From: Pseudomonas sp. KBW05
GTDB lineage: Bacteria; Pseudomonadota; Gammaproteobacteria; Pseudomonadales; Pseudomonadaceae
Direction of reading: 5' to 3'
Assembly (NCBI RefSeq): GCF_003852405.1
Contig: NZ_QAJM01000006.1
Coordinates: 1 to 58,033 of the forward strand
DNA length: 58,033 bases
Shown: positions 8,625 to 18,194 of the stretch, in pieces
Layout of the letters: every line of letters begins with the position of its first letter
How positions within the stretch are numbered: position 1 is the first letter of the stretch
The notes under the pieces: model-generated
Databases searched by the model: none
Seen by the model: only the letters and a program-made list of their open reading frames with translations
Told to the model about the DNA's origin: nothing
Position numbers and translations under genes: made by a program

Positions 8625-8714
8625 TGTGGGAGCGGGCTTGCTCGCGAAGGCGTTGTGTCAGTCAAAGATATATTCACTGATCCACCGCATTCGCGAGCAA
8701 GCCCGCTCCCACAT
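8625..8714. repeat. REP doublet (REPIN-like), type A
   Basis: Two inverted REP units with ends TGTGGGAGCGGGCTTGCTCG and its complement frame a short unique spacer. The same unit recurs at 12515 and 25330. This copy lies inside the msu operon between msuD and msuC. Confidence 0.85.
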
Positions 8715-8752
8715 TTGCCCTTCATTGCCAGATAAAAAATGAGGAACACCGC

Positions 8753-9940
8753 GTGACAGCCAAACCCCACAGCGTCCTGCCCTCCCCGTTGCAGACCGCC
8801 AAACTGCTGGCCGCAGAATTCGCCCTCAGCGCCGTCGAACGCGACGAGCGCGGCGGCACGCCCAAAGCCGAACGTGATGCCTTGCGTCACAGCGGCCTGC
8901 TGGCGCTGAGCATTCCCACCCAATACGGCGGCCTCGGCGCACGCTGGAGCGACACCCTCGGCATCGTGCGCGAATTCGCCAAGGTCGACAGTTCCATCGC
9001 CCACGTCTTCGGCTTTCACCACCTGATGCTGGCCACCGTGCGCCTGTTTTCGCGCCCGGACCAATGGCAACCCTGGTTCGAACAGACCGCGCGCAAGAAC
9101 TGGTTCTGGGGCAACGCCCTCAACCCACTGGACACGCGCACGGTGGTCAAGGACTTCGGTGGCTGGCGCGAATTCTCCGGCAAAAAGAGCTTCTGCTCCG
9201 GCGCCAGCGACTCGGAAATGCTCATCGCCTCGGCGGTGGATGAAAGCGCCGGCGGCAAGCTGCTGATCGCCGCCATCCCCAGTGGGCGCAGCGGCATCAC
9301 CTTGCACAATGACTGGAACAACATCGGCCAGCGCCAGACCGACAGTGGCAGCGCCAGCTTCGAGCGGGTGCGCGTCGAAGAATCCGAGCTGCTGCTCGAC
9401 CCGGGCCCGCTGAGCACGCCGTTTGCCTGCCTGCGCCCGTTGATCGCCCAGTTGACCTTCACGCACATGTTTCTCGGCATTGCCGAAGGCGCCTTTGAAG
9501 AAGCACGCAACTACACCCTCACCGAAACTCGCGCCTGGCATAAATCCTCCGCCATCGACGTACGCAACGACCCGTACGTGTTGCATCACTACGGCGAGTT
9601 CTGGGTGGCGCTGGAAGGCGTGCGTCTGTTGGTGGAGCGCGCCGCCGAGTTGCTCGACCAGGCGTGGGCCAAGGGCCCCAACCTCAGCGAACACGAGCGC
9701 GGCCAACTGGCGATTGCCATCGCCACCGCCAAAGTCGCCGCCACCCGCCAGGGCCTGGAGTTGTGCAGCCGGCTGTTCGAAGTCACCGGCGCGCGCTCCA
9801 CCCACGCGTCGCTACGCCTGGACCGGCACTGGCGCAACCTGCGCACCCAGAGCCTGCACGACCCGCTGGACTACAAGCTCCACGAACTGGGGGACTGGGC
9901 GTTGAACCACTCCCTGCCCATTCCGACGTTCTACTCCTGA
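8753..9940 (+). CDS. msuC: Acyl-CoA-dehydrogenase-fold methanesulfinate monooxygenase
   Basis: The 395-residue protein has the helical-beta-helical fold of acyl-CoA dehydrogenases and flavin monooxygenases of the DszC/SfnC type. In the msu pathway MsuC oxidises methanesulfinate to methanesulfonate with FMNH2 from MsuE. Visible features are the N-terminal helical domain (to about 120), KKSFCSGASDSEMLIASA in the beta domain, and a C-terminal helical bundle ending in DYKLHELGDWAL. The start is GTG, placed by a GAGGA site 7 bp upstream. It is 12 bp from the next gene. A REP pair separates it from msuD. Confidence 0.85.
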   Translation: MTAKPHSVLPSPLQTAKLLAAEFALSAVERDERGGTPKAERDALRHSGLLALSIPTQYGGLGARWSDTLGIVREFAKVDSSIAHVFGFHHLMLATVRLFSRPDQWQPWFEQTARKNWFWGNALNPLDTRTVVKDFGGWREFSGKKSFCSGASDSEMLIASAVDESAGGKLLIAAIPSGRSGITLHNDWNNIGQRQTDSGSASFERVRVEESELLLDPGPLSTPFACLRPLIAQLTFTHMFLGIAEGAFEEARNYTLTETRAWHKSSAIDVRNDPYVLHHYGEFWVALEGVRLLVERAAELLDQAWAKGPNLSEHERGQLAIAIATAKVAATRQGLELCSRLFEVTGARSTHASLRLDRHWRNLRTQSLHDPLDYKLHELGDWALNHSLPIPTFYS

Positions 9941-9952
9941 GAAGAGGTGCCC

Positions 9953-11044
<1,092 letters not shown>

Positions 11045-11056
<12 letters not shown>

Positions 11057-11410
11057 GCGGCAGTGCAAGGCGTTGTCATGGCTGCGCTCGAAACTGCGCA
11101 GCACCTGAAACGAACCGAAGGTCACGGCCGTGGCCTGGTGGGCGCGGATCAGCGTCCAGAAATCTTCCTCGCCATGCTCAAAGCATTTGAACGCCGCCTC
11201 GCCGTCCTCACGGGAGCGCCATTGCAGATAATTGAGCACCCGCCGCCCATCGTCGCTGACCTGCACACTGGCATTGATAAAACCGCCATGGCCTTGCGCC
11301 AGGCGCTCGCTTTGGGTGCTCAACGCGGCCACCAGGGCGAATTGCTGGCGGGGCTCGATCTGAAATTCGATCAATTGAGTGAAGCTGCGATTCTTCTCTG
11401 ATACCTGCAT
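11045..11410 (-). CDS. Antibiotic-biosynthesis-monooxygenase (ABM) family protein
   Basis: The 121-residue protein is a small dimeric alpha/beta barrel of the ABM superfamily: FTQLIEFQIEPRQQFALVAAL, then VLNYLQWRSREDGEAAF. Such proteins are cofactor-free oxygenases or quinol-binding proteins. The gene is divergent from soxR, and its promoter contains the SoxR-like operator within a 19-bp spacer, so it is very likely a SoxR target. In P. aeruginosa the soxR neighbour PA2274 is a SoxR-controlled monooxygenase-type gene. The start at 11410 was chosen because the longer frame runs through the promoter. Its 3' end overlaps the activator gene by 12 bp. Confidence 0.8.
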
Positions 11411-11459
11411 GAACACTCCCCTTTCTCTGTAGGCAGAATCTTGCGATCCGATGCCACGC

Positions 11460-11490
11460 AGGGTAAAACCTCTAGTTAAGTCAAGGTCAA
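11460..11490 (-). promoter_or_regulatory. SoxR-type promoter/operator (19-bp spacer) for the ABM gene
   Basis: On the minus strand TTGACC (11485-11490) and TACCCT (11460-11465) are separated by exactly 19 bp, the overlong spacer that MerR-family activators correct by DNA distortion. The operator CCTCTAGTTAAGTCAAGG (11469-11486) is an imperfect palindrome very close to the SoxR box CCTCAAGTTAACTTGAGG. Confidence 0.85.
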
Positions 11491-11510
11491 GCACTGTCAG
11501 GGGTTTTTGC

Positions 11511-11960
11511 ATGATCCACAAGGAACTCACTGTCGGCCAACTGGCGGCGCGCAGCGGTGTAGCGGTGACGGCACTGCATTTCTACGAGAACAAGGGGCTA
11601 ATCAAAAGCAACCGCAACGCGGGTAATCAGCGACGTTACCCGCGAGATGTGTTGCGCCGCGTGGTGGTAATCAAGATCGCCCAGCGCCTGGGAATTCCCT
11701 TGGCGACGATTGGCGAGGCGCTGCAAACACTGCCGGATGGCCGCACGCCGACGGCCAAGGATTGGGAACGCCTGTCGGCGCTGTGGCGCGAGGACCTGGA
11801 TGAGCGCATCAACAAGTTGTTGCTGCTGCGCGACAAGCTCAATGGCTGTATTGGCTGTGGCTGTCTGTCGTTGGAGGCGTGCCCGTTGCGCAATCAGGGT
11901 GATCAGTTGGGTGAGCGTGGGCCAGGGGCACAGTTGCTGGAGCCCGCCACACATCCCTGA
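11511..11960 (+). CDS. soxR: Redox-sensing transcriptional activator SoxR
   Basis: The 149-residue MerR-family regulator senses redox-cycling compounds (in pseudomonads, phenazines and viologens) through a [2Fe-2S] cluster. The N-terminal winged helix ([21 protein letters not shown]) is followed by a dimerisation helix and the cluster motif [12 protein letters not shown] (C-x2-C-x-C-x5-C), which is intact. A longer frame reaches 11451, but ATG 11511 matches the family start and leaves the promoter free. It is divergent from its presumed target, the ABM gene. Confidence 0.93.
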   Translation: MIHKELTVGQLAARSGVAVTALHFYENKGLIKSNRNAGNQRRYPRDVLRRVVVIKIAQRLGIPLATIGEALQTLPDGRTPTAKDWERLSALWREDLDERINKLLLLRDKLNGCIGCGCLSLEACPLRNQGDQLGERGPGAQLLEPATHP

Positions 11961-12034
11961 AGGGTGGCTGCCTTGGAGGCGTGACCTATAGTGAAAAAGC
12001 CGTCCCTCCAAAACCACCACCTAAGGAGAACGAA

Positions 12035-12496
12035 ATGAGCGTCAAATCAATCCCCGAGGGCTTTCATAGCATTACGCCATATCTCGGCGTTAAAAAAGCC
12101 GCCGAAGCTATCGAGTTCTACAAGAATGCCTTCGGCGCCACGCAAGTCATGCGCCTGGACATGCCCGACGGCAGCGTCGGCCACGCCGAACTGCGCATCG
12201 GTGATTCGCCGATCATGCTCGGCTCACCCTGCGATGAAAGTGCCTTCGGTAGCCCGCGCGACGGGCATACCAGTGTCGGCATCCATCTCTATGTGGATGA
12301 TGTAGACGCGCAGTACAAACGAGCCATCGCCGCGGGTGGCACCGTGATCTCGGAACCCAAGGATCAGTTCTACGGTGACCGCTCCGGCACGCTGAAAGAC
12401 CCGTTTGGCCATGTGTGGTTCCTGGCCACCCACCAAGAGGACCTGACCGAAGCGCAGATTCGCCAGCGGGCCATGGAAATGTTCCAGCAAGGCTGA
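12035..12496 (+). CDS. VOC-family (glyoxalase-like/PhnB-like) protein
   Basis: This 153-residue protein contains two beta-alpha-beta-beta-beta repeats of the vicinal-oxygen-chelate superfamily, closest by eye to PhnB/YnjC-type proteins: ITPYLGVKKAAEAIEFYKNAFGA, GHAELRIGDSPIML and KDPFGHVWFLATH. Family members bind metal or small ligands and some give bleomycin resistance, but most are uncharacterised. The start has a clear AAGGAG 6 bp upstream. It follows soxR on the same strand with a 74-bp gap; whether it shares SoxR control is unknown. Confidence 0.8.
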   Translation: MSVKSIPEGFHSITPYLGVKKAAEAIEFYKNAFGATQVMRLDMPDGSVGHAELRIGDSPIMLGSPCDESAFGSPRDGHTSVGIHLYVDDVDAQYKRAIAAGGTVISEPKDQFYGDRSGTLKDPFGHVWFLATHQEDLTEAQIRQRAMEMFQQG

Positions 12497-12514
12497 GGAC
12501 TAGCACAAAACCAA

Positions 12515-12603
12515 TGTGGGAGCGGGCTTGCTCGCGAAAGCGGTGGATCAGTTAAATGACCTGTGACTGACACACCGCCTTCGCGAGCAAGCCCGCTCCC
12601 ACA
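12515..12603. repeat. REP doublet (REPIN-like), type A
   Basis: The same inverted pair as at 8625, with TGTGGGAGCGGGCTTGCTCG at the left end and its complement at the right. It lies between the VOC gene and the hydrolase gene. Confidence 0.85.
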
Positions 12604-12743
12604 CAAGCTCGTTCCCATGTTGGATCTTCATTGATTGAAAGACCTTTCCTACACACTTCATGAACACCCCCTCCACGCTTTGCCCCTTGCCTCCTACACC
12701 GGGTAATTCCACGATGCAGACCATTCTCACAAGGGGTCATTCC

Positions 12744-13619
12744 ATGTTCGCCGGTTTCCAGAAAGACCGCTGCCACGTCAATGGCGTCGATATCAGCTAC
12801 CGCAAAGGCGGCACGGGCCCCGGCCTGCTTCTGCTGCACGGGCACCCGCAAACCCACGTGATCTGGCACAAAGTTGCCGAGCAGTTGGCCCGACACTTCA
12901 CCGTGGTCGCCGCCGACCTGCGGGGTTATGGCGACAGCAGCAAGCCGCCTGCCGATGACCAACACGCCAACTACTCGAAACGGGAAATGGCCCGGGACAG
13001 CGTCGAACTGATGCGCGCCCTAGGCTTTGACACCTTTTCGGTATTGGCCCACGACCGTGGCGCCCGCGTCGCCCATCGCCTGGCCCTGGACCACCCAGGC
13101 ACCGTGCAACGCCTGGTGCTGCTGGATATCGCACCCACGCTGGCGATGTACGCGCAAACCAACGAAGCCTTCGCCCGCGCCTACTGGCACTGGTTCTTCC
13201 TGATCCGCCCAGCGCCGTTGCCGGAAGCCTTGATCGAGAGCAACCCCGAACTGTATTTGCGCAGTGTGATGGGCAGTCGCAGCGCCGGGCTCAAGCCATT
13301 CACCGAGGAGGCCTTCGCCGAGTACCTGCGCTGCATCAAACTGCCGGGCGCCGCCAACGGCATCTGCGAAGACTATCGCGCATCGGCGGGCATTGACCTT
13401 GAACACGACCAAGCGGATATCGACGCGGGCAATCACCTCAACCTGCCGTTGCTGGTGCTGTGGGGCGCCGAAGGCACAGTCGGGCGCTGTTTCGAGCCGC
13501 TCAAGGAGTGGCAGCAAGTCGCCACTAATGTGCGCGGCAAAGCCCTGCCCGCCGGTCACTACCTCGCCGAGGAAGCCCCCGAGTTGTTACTGGACGAAGT
13601 CCTGGCCTTCCTGCACTGA
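12744..13619 (+). CDS. Alpha/beta hydrolase, haloacetate-dehalogenase-like
   Basis: The 291-residue cytosolic hydrolase resembles fluoroacetate dehalogenases (DehH1/RPA1163). The nucleophile-elbow motif AHDRGAR has Asp104 as nucleophile followed by Arg105 and Arg108, which bind the carboxylate. AYWHWFFLIRPAP gives the halide-binding His149-Trp150 pair. His272 in AGHYLAEEAPE is the catalytic base, and an EDYRA Tyr is also present. These residues set it apart from epoxide hydrolases and esterases. ATG 12744 follows AAGGGG; a longer frame begins at 12660. A LysR gene follows immediately. Defluorinase or dechlorinase activity is inferred, not shown. Confidence 0.8.
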   Translation: MFAGFQKDRCHVNGVDISYRKGGTGPGLLLLHGHPQTHVIWHKVAEQLARHFTVVAADLRGYGDSSKPPADDQHANYSKREMARDSVELMRALGFDTFSVLAHDRGARVAHRLALDHPGTVQRLVLLDIAPTLAMYAQTNEAFARAYWHWFFLIRPAPLPEALIESNPELYLRSVMGSRSAGLKPFTEEAFAEYLRCIKLPGAANGICEDYRASAGIDLEHDQADIDAGNHLNLPLLVLWGAEGTVGRCFEPLKEWQQVATNVRGKALPAGHYLAEEAPELLLDEVLAFLH

Positions 13620-13658
13620 GTGCTATTCTGGCGGCTCATGCCGCCACGTCTGCTTGTG

Positions 13659-14573
13659 ATGATCAATAAGAAAGATACCGTGCCCCTGCCCGAAGACCTG
13701 CGGGTGTTCCTCACTGTGATCCGCAAGGCCGGCTTCGCGGCCGCCGCCGATGAGCTGGGGCTGTCGCCGGCGTATGTGAGCAAGCGCATCCAGATCCTCG
13801 AAACCACCCTGGCTACCCGCCTGTTACACCGCACCAGCCGGCGCATTGCCGTGACCGAAGACGGCGAACGGGTACAGCGCTGGGCGGTACGCATCCTCGA
13901 AGACTTCCAGCAACTGTCCGATGAGCTGTCCGACGCCCACGACAGCCCGCGCGGGCGCCTGCACCTGTGCAGCAGTTTCGGCTTTGGCCGCAACCATGTG
14001 GCCCCCGCTGTGTCCTTGCTGGCGCAACAGTACCCGGACCTGGAAATCCGCCTGGACCTGTTCGACCGCGTGGTGGATATCGTCAACGAAGGTTTCGACC
14101 TGGAGATCCGCGTCGGCGACGACATTCCCGGCCAGCATATCGGCCGGCATCTGGTAAGCAATCGACGGGTGCTGTGTGCCGCACCCGCTTATTTAGAGCA
14201 TCGAGGCACGCCTCAGCAGTTGAGTGATTTGGAGCAGCATGACTGCCTGGTGATCAAGGAACGCGACAACGCGTTTGGCATCTGGAATCTGGCGTGCGGC
14301 GGCGCACCGGCCAGCGTGCGTGTGCGTGGGCCGTTGTCGTCGAACAATGGCGAGATCGTGTTGCAGTGGGCCCTGGATGGACGCGGCGTGTTGCTGCGCT
14401 CGCTGTGGGATGTGCAGCCGTTGCTGGAGCAAGGCAGGCTGGTGCAGGTGCTGCACGACTATTCCCAGAGTGCCAACGTGTGGGCGGTGTACCCGACACG
14501 GTTGGCGCACTCCGGGAAGTTGCGAGCGTGTGTGGAGTTTTTGCAGGAGCACTTCAAACAGCTCTCTAAATGA
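13659..14573 (+). CDS. LysR-type regulator, DmlR/TtuA-like
   Basis: The 304-residue LysR regulator has an N-terminal winged helix-turn-helix (DLRVFLTVIRKAGFAAAADELGLSPAYVSKRIQILE) of the TtuA/DmlR subgroup, which controls tartrate or D-malate use in known cases, and a periplasmic-binding-like effector domain from about residue 95. The start is uncertain: ATG 13659 is used, but in-frame ATG 13638 and GTG 13620 exist and no strong ribosome site is seen. It lies right after the dehalogenase-like gene and is convergent with a leuCD-like pair, either of which could be its target. Confidence 0.82.
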   Translation: MINKKDTVPLPEDLRVFLTVIRKAGFAAAADELGLSPAYVSKRIQILETTLATRLLHRTSRRIAVTEDGERVQRWAVRILEDFQQLSDELSDAHDSPRGRLHLCSSFGFGRNHVAPAVSLLAQQYPDLEIRLDLFDRVVDIVNEGFDLEIRVGDDIPGQHIGRHLVSNRRVLCAAPAYLEHRGTPQQLSDLEQHDCLVIKERDNAFGIWNLACGGAPASVRVRGPLSSNNGEIVLQWALDGRGVLLRSLWDVQPLLEQGRLVQVLHDYSQSANVWAVYPTRLAHSGKLRACVEFLQEHFKQLSK

Positions 14574-14602
14574 CCAGGCTCCCGACTTGGAATGAGTACT
14601 CA

Positions 14603-14691
14603 TGTGGGAGCTGGCTTGCCTGCGATAGCGGTGTGTCAGTGACAGATGAGCAAGCTGACCCACCGCTATCGCAGGCAAGCCAGCTCCCACA
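14603..14691. repeat. REP doublet (REPIN-like), type B
   Basis: An inverted REP pair with ends TGTGGGAGCTGGCTTGCCTG, distinct from type A at the third triplet and loop. The same type recurs at 29612. It lies between the convergent LysR and leuD-like genes and may help to end both transcripts. Confidence 0.85.
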
Positions 14692-14708
14692 GTTTGAACT
14701 GAGGTGGG

Positions 14709-15323
14709 TCAGTTGAGCCAAGGGTTGGCTTTCAAATGCTGGTGCTCGAAGGCCTTGATCTGTTCACTGCGCTGCAAAGTGCTGCCAATCGCATCCAGCC
14801 CCAGCAACAAAGCAGTCTTGCGCAACGCATCAATCTGGAACGGGATCACCTGGCCATCGACCAAGCGAATCTCCTGGGCTTCAAGATCTACACTGATCTG
14901 CGCCCGATCCGCCCGGCTGACCGTCTGCCCCAGCCCCTGTAACACCGCCTCCTCCAACGTAATCAACAACACCCCATTACGCTGACAGTTGTCATAAAAA
15001 ATCCCGGCAAAACTGCTGCCGATCAGCGCCCGAATCCCCATCTGTTGCAAGCCCCACACCGCATGCTCGCGGCTGGAGCCACAGCCGAAGTTCGGCCCCA
15101 CCACCATAAAGCTCGCCCCTTGCCAGCCCGGTTGGTTCAGCACGAACCCCGGGTTCAGCTCGCCGCTGGCCAAAAAGCGTAAATCGAAGAACAACCCGCG
15201 ATCCAACCCGCTACGGTCAATACCCTTGAGAAACTGCTTGGGCATGATGACGTCGGTGTCGATATTCGCCGCCAGCATCGGCGCGGCCTTGCCGGTAACG
15301 CGGGTAAAGGGTTGCAGGCTCAT
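14709..15323 (-). CDS. LeuD-like small subunit of an isopropylmalate-dehydratase-type hydro-lyase
   Basis: The 204-residue swivel domain of an aconitase-family dehydratase carries the DTDVIMPKQFLK motif and the PNFGCGSSREHAVWGL substrate-binding loop. Its ATG (15323) overlaps the stop of the large-subunit gene by 4 bp, so the two are translationally coupled. The longer upstream frame lies within the large-subunit gene. Biosynthetic leuD in pseudomonads normally sits with leuC and leuB; no leuB is here. The pair may act on a related C4-C5 diacid, such as maleate or citraconate, instead of isopropylmalate. Confidence 0.83.
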   Translation of the reverse strand: MSLQPFTRVTGKAAPMLAANIDTDVIMPKQFLKGIDRSGLDRGLFFDLRFLASGELNPGFVLNQPGWQGASFMVVGPNFGCGSSREHAVWGLQQMGIRALIGSSFAGIFYDNCQRNGVLLITLEEAVLQGLGQTVSRADRAQISVDLEAQEIRLVDGQVIPFQIDALRKTALLLGLDAIGSTLQRSEQIKAFEHQHLKANPWLN

Positions 15324-16738
15324 GAACGGTCTCCAAAATGGCGGATGTCGGTAAGGCGGCCGGTGATGGCGGCAGCGGCGACCATCGCCGGGCTCATCAA
15401 GTGGGTACGGGCGCCCGCGCCCTGGCGGCCTTCGAAGTTGCGGTTGGTGCTGGAGGCGCAGCGGTCGCCAGGGGCCAGCACGTCGTCGTTCATCGCCAGG
15501 CACATCGAGCAGCCCGACTGGCGCCATTCAAAACCGGCGTCGATAAAGATCGCCGCCAGCCCTTCGGCCTCGGCCTGGTCGCGCACTTCGGTGGAGCCGG
15601 GCACGATCATCGCCCGCACATGCGCGGCCACGTGTTTGCCGCGCACTACACGAGCGGCGTCGCGCAGGTCTTCGATGCGCGCGTTGGTGCAGGAGCCGAT
15701 AAACGCATGGCTGATAACGATGTCACTCAGCGGCATACCAGCCTCCAGCCCCATATAGTTGAGGGCGCGGCGCATGTCCTGGCGCAGGATCAGGTCACTG
15801 ACCGCCTGCGGGTCCGGCACGCGGGCGCCGATGGGCGCGGCCTGGTCGGGGCTGGTGCCCCAGGTGACCATGGGTTGCAGAGTGGTGGCGTCAAGGTGCA
15901 CTTCGCGGTCGAACACCGCGTCGGCGTCCGAATGCAGTTGGCGCCAGCCCACCAGCGCCTGCTCCCACAATTCGCCCTGCGGCGCACGCGGCTTGCCCTT
16001 GAGGTAGGCGAAGACCTTTTCATCCGGCGCCATGAACGCGCCCCGCGCACCGGCCTCCACCGCCATATTGCAGATGGTCATGCGCGCTTCGACGCTCAGC
16101 GCATCAATGGTCGAGCCACGGAACTCGATGGCGTAACCCGTGGCACCGGACGCGCCGATCTGGCCGATCAGTGCCATGATCACATCCTTGGACGTCAGGC
16201 CCGGCGCCAGCGCGCCATCCACCGTCACGCGCATCGCCCTCAACCGCTTGTAGACCAGCGTCTGCGAGGCCAGCAGGTGCTCGATTTCGGAGGTGCCGAT
16301 GCCAAAACCGAAGGCCCCGAGGGCGCCATAGGTGGTGGTGTGGCTGTCACCGGCAGCGATCACCATGCCCGGCAGGATAAAGCCCTGTTCCGGGGCGATC
16401 ACATGTTCGATGCCTTGGCGCTTGTCGAGGATGTCCAGCAGTTCGATGCCAAAGTCCCGACAATTCTCCGCCAGGTATGACACCTGCCGCGCACCGCCCG
16501 CGTCGGGCATCGCCGCAATGCGTGTAGGCGTGGTGGGGTTTACATGGTCAACCACCGCCAGCGCCGTGCCAGGGCGCCACACCTTGCGCCCGGCCTCACG
16601 CAAACCACTGAACGCCTGGGGGCTGGTGTATTCGTTGATCACCTGGCGGTCTATATAAAGCAGCACATGGCCCTGGTCATCTAGGGCGCACACCGTGTGG
16701 GCGTCGATATGTTTGTCGTAGAGGGTTCTGGCGGTCAT
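15320..16738 (-). CDS. LeuC-like large subunit, [4Fe-4S] hydro-lyase
   Basis: The 472-residue aconitase-superfamily protein keeps the three cluster cysteines: one in FIGSCTNARIEDL and two in GCSMCLAMN. It also has GDSHTTTYGALGAFGFGIGTSE and SSTNRNFEGRQGAGARTHLMSP. Several positions differ from Pseudomonas leucine-pathway LeuC as I recall it (for example SCTNAR for SCTNSR, and DHVNPTTP for DHNVPTTP), consistent with a paralogue. It is the first gene of the leuC-leuD-like pair. The reaction would be reversible hydration of an unsaturated diacid. Maleate hydratase and citraconate hydratase are both built from LeuCD-like subunits. Confidence 0.83.
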   Translation of the reverse strand: MTARTLYDKHIDAHTVCALDDQGHVLLYIDRQVINEYTSPQAFSGLREAGRKVWRPGTALAVVDHVNPTTPTRIAAMPDAGGARQVSYLAENCRDFGIELLDILDKRQGIEHVIAPEQGFILPGMVIAAGDSHTTTYGALGAFGFGIGTSEIEHLLASQTLVYKRLRAMRVTVDGALAPGLTSKDVIMALIGQIGASGATGYAIEFRGSTIDALSVEARMTICNMAVEAGARGAFMAPDEKVFAYLKGKPRAPQGELWEQALVGWRQLHSDADAVFDREVHLDATTLQPMVTWGTSPDQAAPIGARVPDPQAVSDLILRQDMRRALNYMGLEAGMPLSDIVISHAFIGSCTNARIEDLRDAARVVRGKHVAAHVRAMIVPGSTEVRDQAEAEGLAAIFIDAGFEWRQSGCSMCLAMNDDVLAPGDRCASSTNRNFEGRQGAGARTHLMSPAMVAAAAITGRLTDIRHFGDRS

Positions 16739-16880
16739 TTTTCTTCGGGCTCACGCAACGGTATGCGCCCATCCTACGTAGCCCGGCGCCCCTATCAACG
16801 GCACCTGGGTGAAGGCTGGGAACATGTTTCGTGTTCGATCGGGCGCCACAGAAACATTTACTTTCATTTCCGGGTTAGGG

Positions 16881-16899
16881 ATTTCCGATTCTCATCCGT
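16881..16899. promoter_or_regulatory. Possible iron-responsive half-site upstream of fpvG
   Basis: The segment contains ATTCTCA (16888-16894), identical to the right arm of the better Fur-box candidates upstream of the two ECF sigma genes in this window. The left arm does not match, so only a half-site is visible. Confidence 0.3.
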
Positions 16900-16991
16900 C
16901 TTAACTTAGATACAGCCCGTCGCGTCAGCAAAAGCTACGACCGGCCTTTTCCGGGCCTCCATCGCCCCCTCCGCTCAAGACCCCCATCCCC

Positions 16992-18194
16992 ATGTCGAAG
17001 AAGTCACGTTCAAAACTCTGGTTTCTCGTACATAGCTGGCTGGCATTGCCCATCTGGTTTTTTGTACTGATCGTCTGCGTCACCGGCACCTTGGCGGTGG
17101 TCAGCCAGGAGATCGTCTGGCTGGCCAACCCGGACATCCGCGCAAGCAAGCCGTCGGATGATGCCGAGCCGCTGAGCTATGACCAGGTGATCGCCGCCAT
17201 CAAGCGCGATGAGCCTGCGGTGTTCGTGCAGTCGATCAGCCGCCCTGACGAATCCCATTTCGCCCTCAGCGTCGACCTCAGCTACCCCGACGGGCGCTCG
17301 GTCGAGGTGTACGTCAACCCGTACACCGGGGCCATCCAGGGCATCAGCCCGTCGTTCAACTTCCAGGCCTTTACCCGCGCCCTGCATGGTTGGTGGCTGG
17401 TGCCGTTCACCAATGGCTATAGCTGGGGCTGGTACCTGGTGTCGGCGCTGGGCATTCCGCTGCTGGCATCACTGGTGACCGGGCTGGTGGTGTACAAGAA
17501 ATTCTGGAAAGGCTTCCTGCGCCCCACCCTGCGGGTGCGCCACGGCGCGCGGATCTTCTGGGGCGACTTCCACCGCCTCAGCGGTATCTGGTCGATCTGG
17601 TTCATCCTGGTGATCGCCGTCACCGGCATCTGGTTCCTGATCCGCGCGATCCTGGGGGACAACCAGATTTCCATCTCCACCGAGCCGGTGATCCCGGTGA
17701 TCGCCCGGGAGAAGGTGCCGATGTCCGAACCCGGCGTGCCGGCGCCGATGATTCCAGTGGACGAGGCAATCAAGATTGCCACCCAGCGCATCCCGGGGCT
17801 GGAGGCGAGTTTCGTCAGCCTGCCGCTCAATGCCTACAGCCACCTGCAGATTGGTGGCCGCGGCTGGTACCCGCTGATGTACCAGACCGCACAGATCAAC
17901 CCCTACGACGGTGAAGTCGCGGCTGCGCACTTGCTCTCCGACCGTTCGAAGCTGGAGTTCGTCACCGAGTCCATGCGCCCGCTGCACACCGGCGACTTTG
18001 GCGGCCTGTGGATCAAGCTGATCTGGGCCTTCTTCGGCCTGATCATGAGCATGATGGTGCTGAGCGGCCTGCTGATCTGGACCAAACGCACCGCCCTGGC
18101 CACCCTCAATGCCCTCAAGCGCGAAGCCAAGACGCAACGCGCACCGGCGGCCACCCCGGCCATGCAGGCTGAAACCTCGGAGGCCCACCCATGA
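16992..18194 (+). CDS. fpvG: Ferripyoverdine reductase FpvG, PepSY-type membrane protein
   Basis: This 400-residue inner-membrane protein has four main hydrophobic helices and two periplasmic PepSY-like segments. It belongs to the PepSY-associated TM family (PiuB/FoxB-like haem reductases). Four histidines near membrane ends (LVHSW, RALHGWW, GDFHRLSG, MRPLHTGDFGG) are candidates for two bis-His haems. In P. aeruginosa FpvG (PA2403) reduces Fe(III) in periplasmic ferripyoverdine to release Fe(II). It starts an eight-gene unit whose order and sizes match fpvGHJK-fpvCDEF. The next gene overlaps by 4 bp. Confidence 0.85.
   Translation: MSKKSRSKLWFLVHSWLALPIWFFVLIVCVTGTLAVVSQEIVWLANPDIRASKPSDDAEPLSYDQVIAAIKRDEPAVFVQSISRPDESHFALSVDLSYPDGRSVEVYVNPYTGAIQGISPSFNFQAFTRALHGWWLVPFTNGYSWGWYLVSALGIPLLASLVTGLVVYKKFWKGFLRPTLRVRHGARIFWGDFHRLSGIWSIWFILVIAVTGIWFLIRAILGDNQISISTEPVIPVIAREKVPMSEPGVPAPMIPVDEAIKIATQRIPGLEASFVSLPLNAYSHLQIGGRGWYPLMYQTAQINPYDGEVAAAHLLSDRSKLEFVTESMRPLHTGDFGGLWIKLIWAFFGLIMSMMVLSGLLIWTKRTALATLNALKREAKTQRAPAATPAMQAETSEAHP

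Noticed and set aside
8625-8714. CRISPR-like or ordinary terminator reading of the REP pairs
   Set aside because: The repeats are inverted pairs scattered singly, not direct repeats with regular spacers, and have no T-run.
15338-16480. 380-residue plus-strand frame opposite leuC
   Set aside because: It is an antisense shadow of the LeuC-like gene, which has all cluster cysteines and family motifs.
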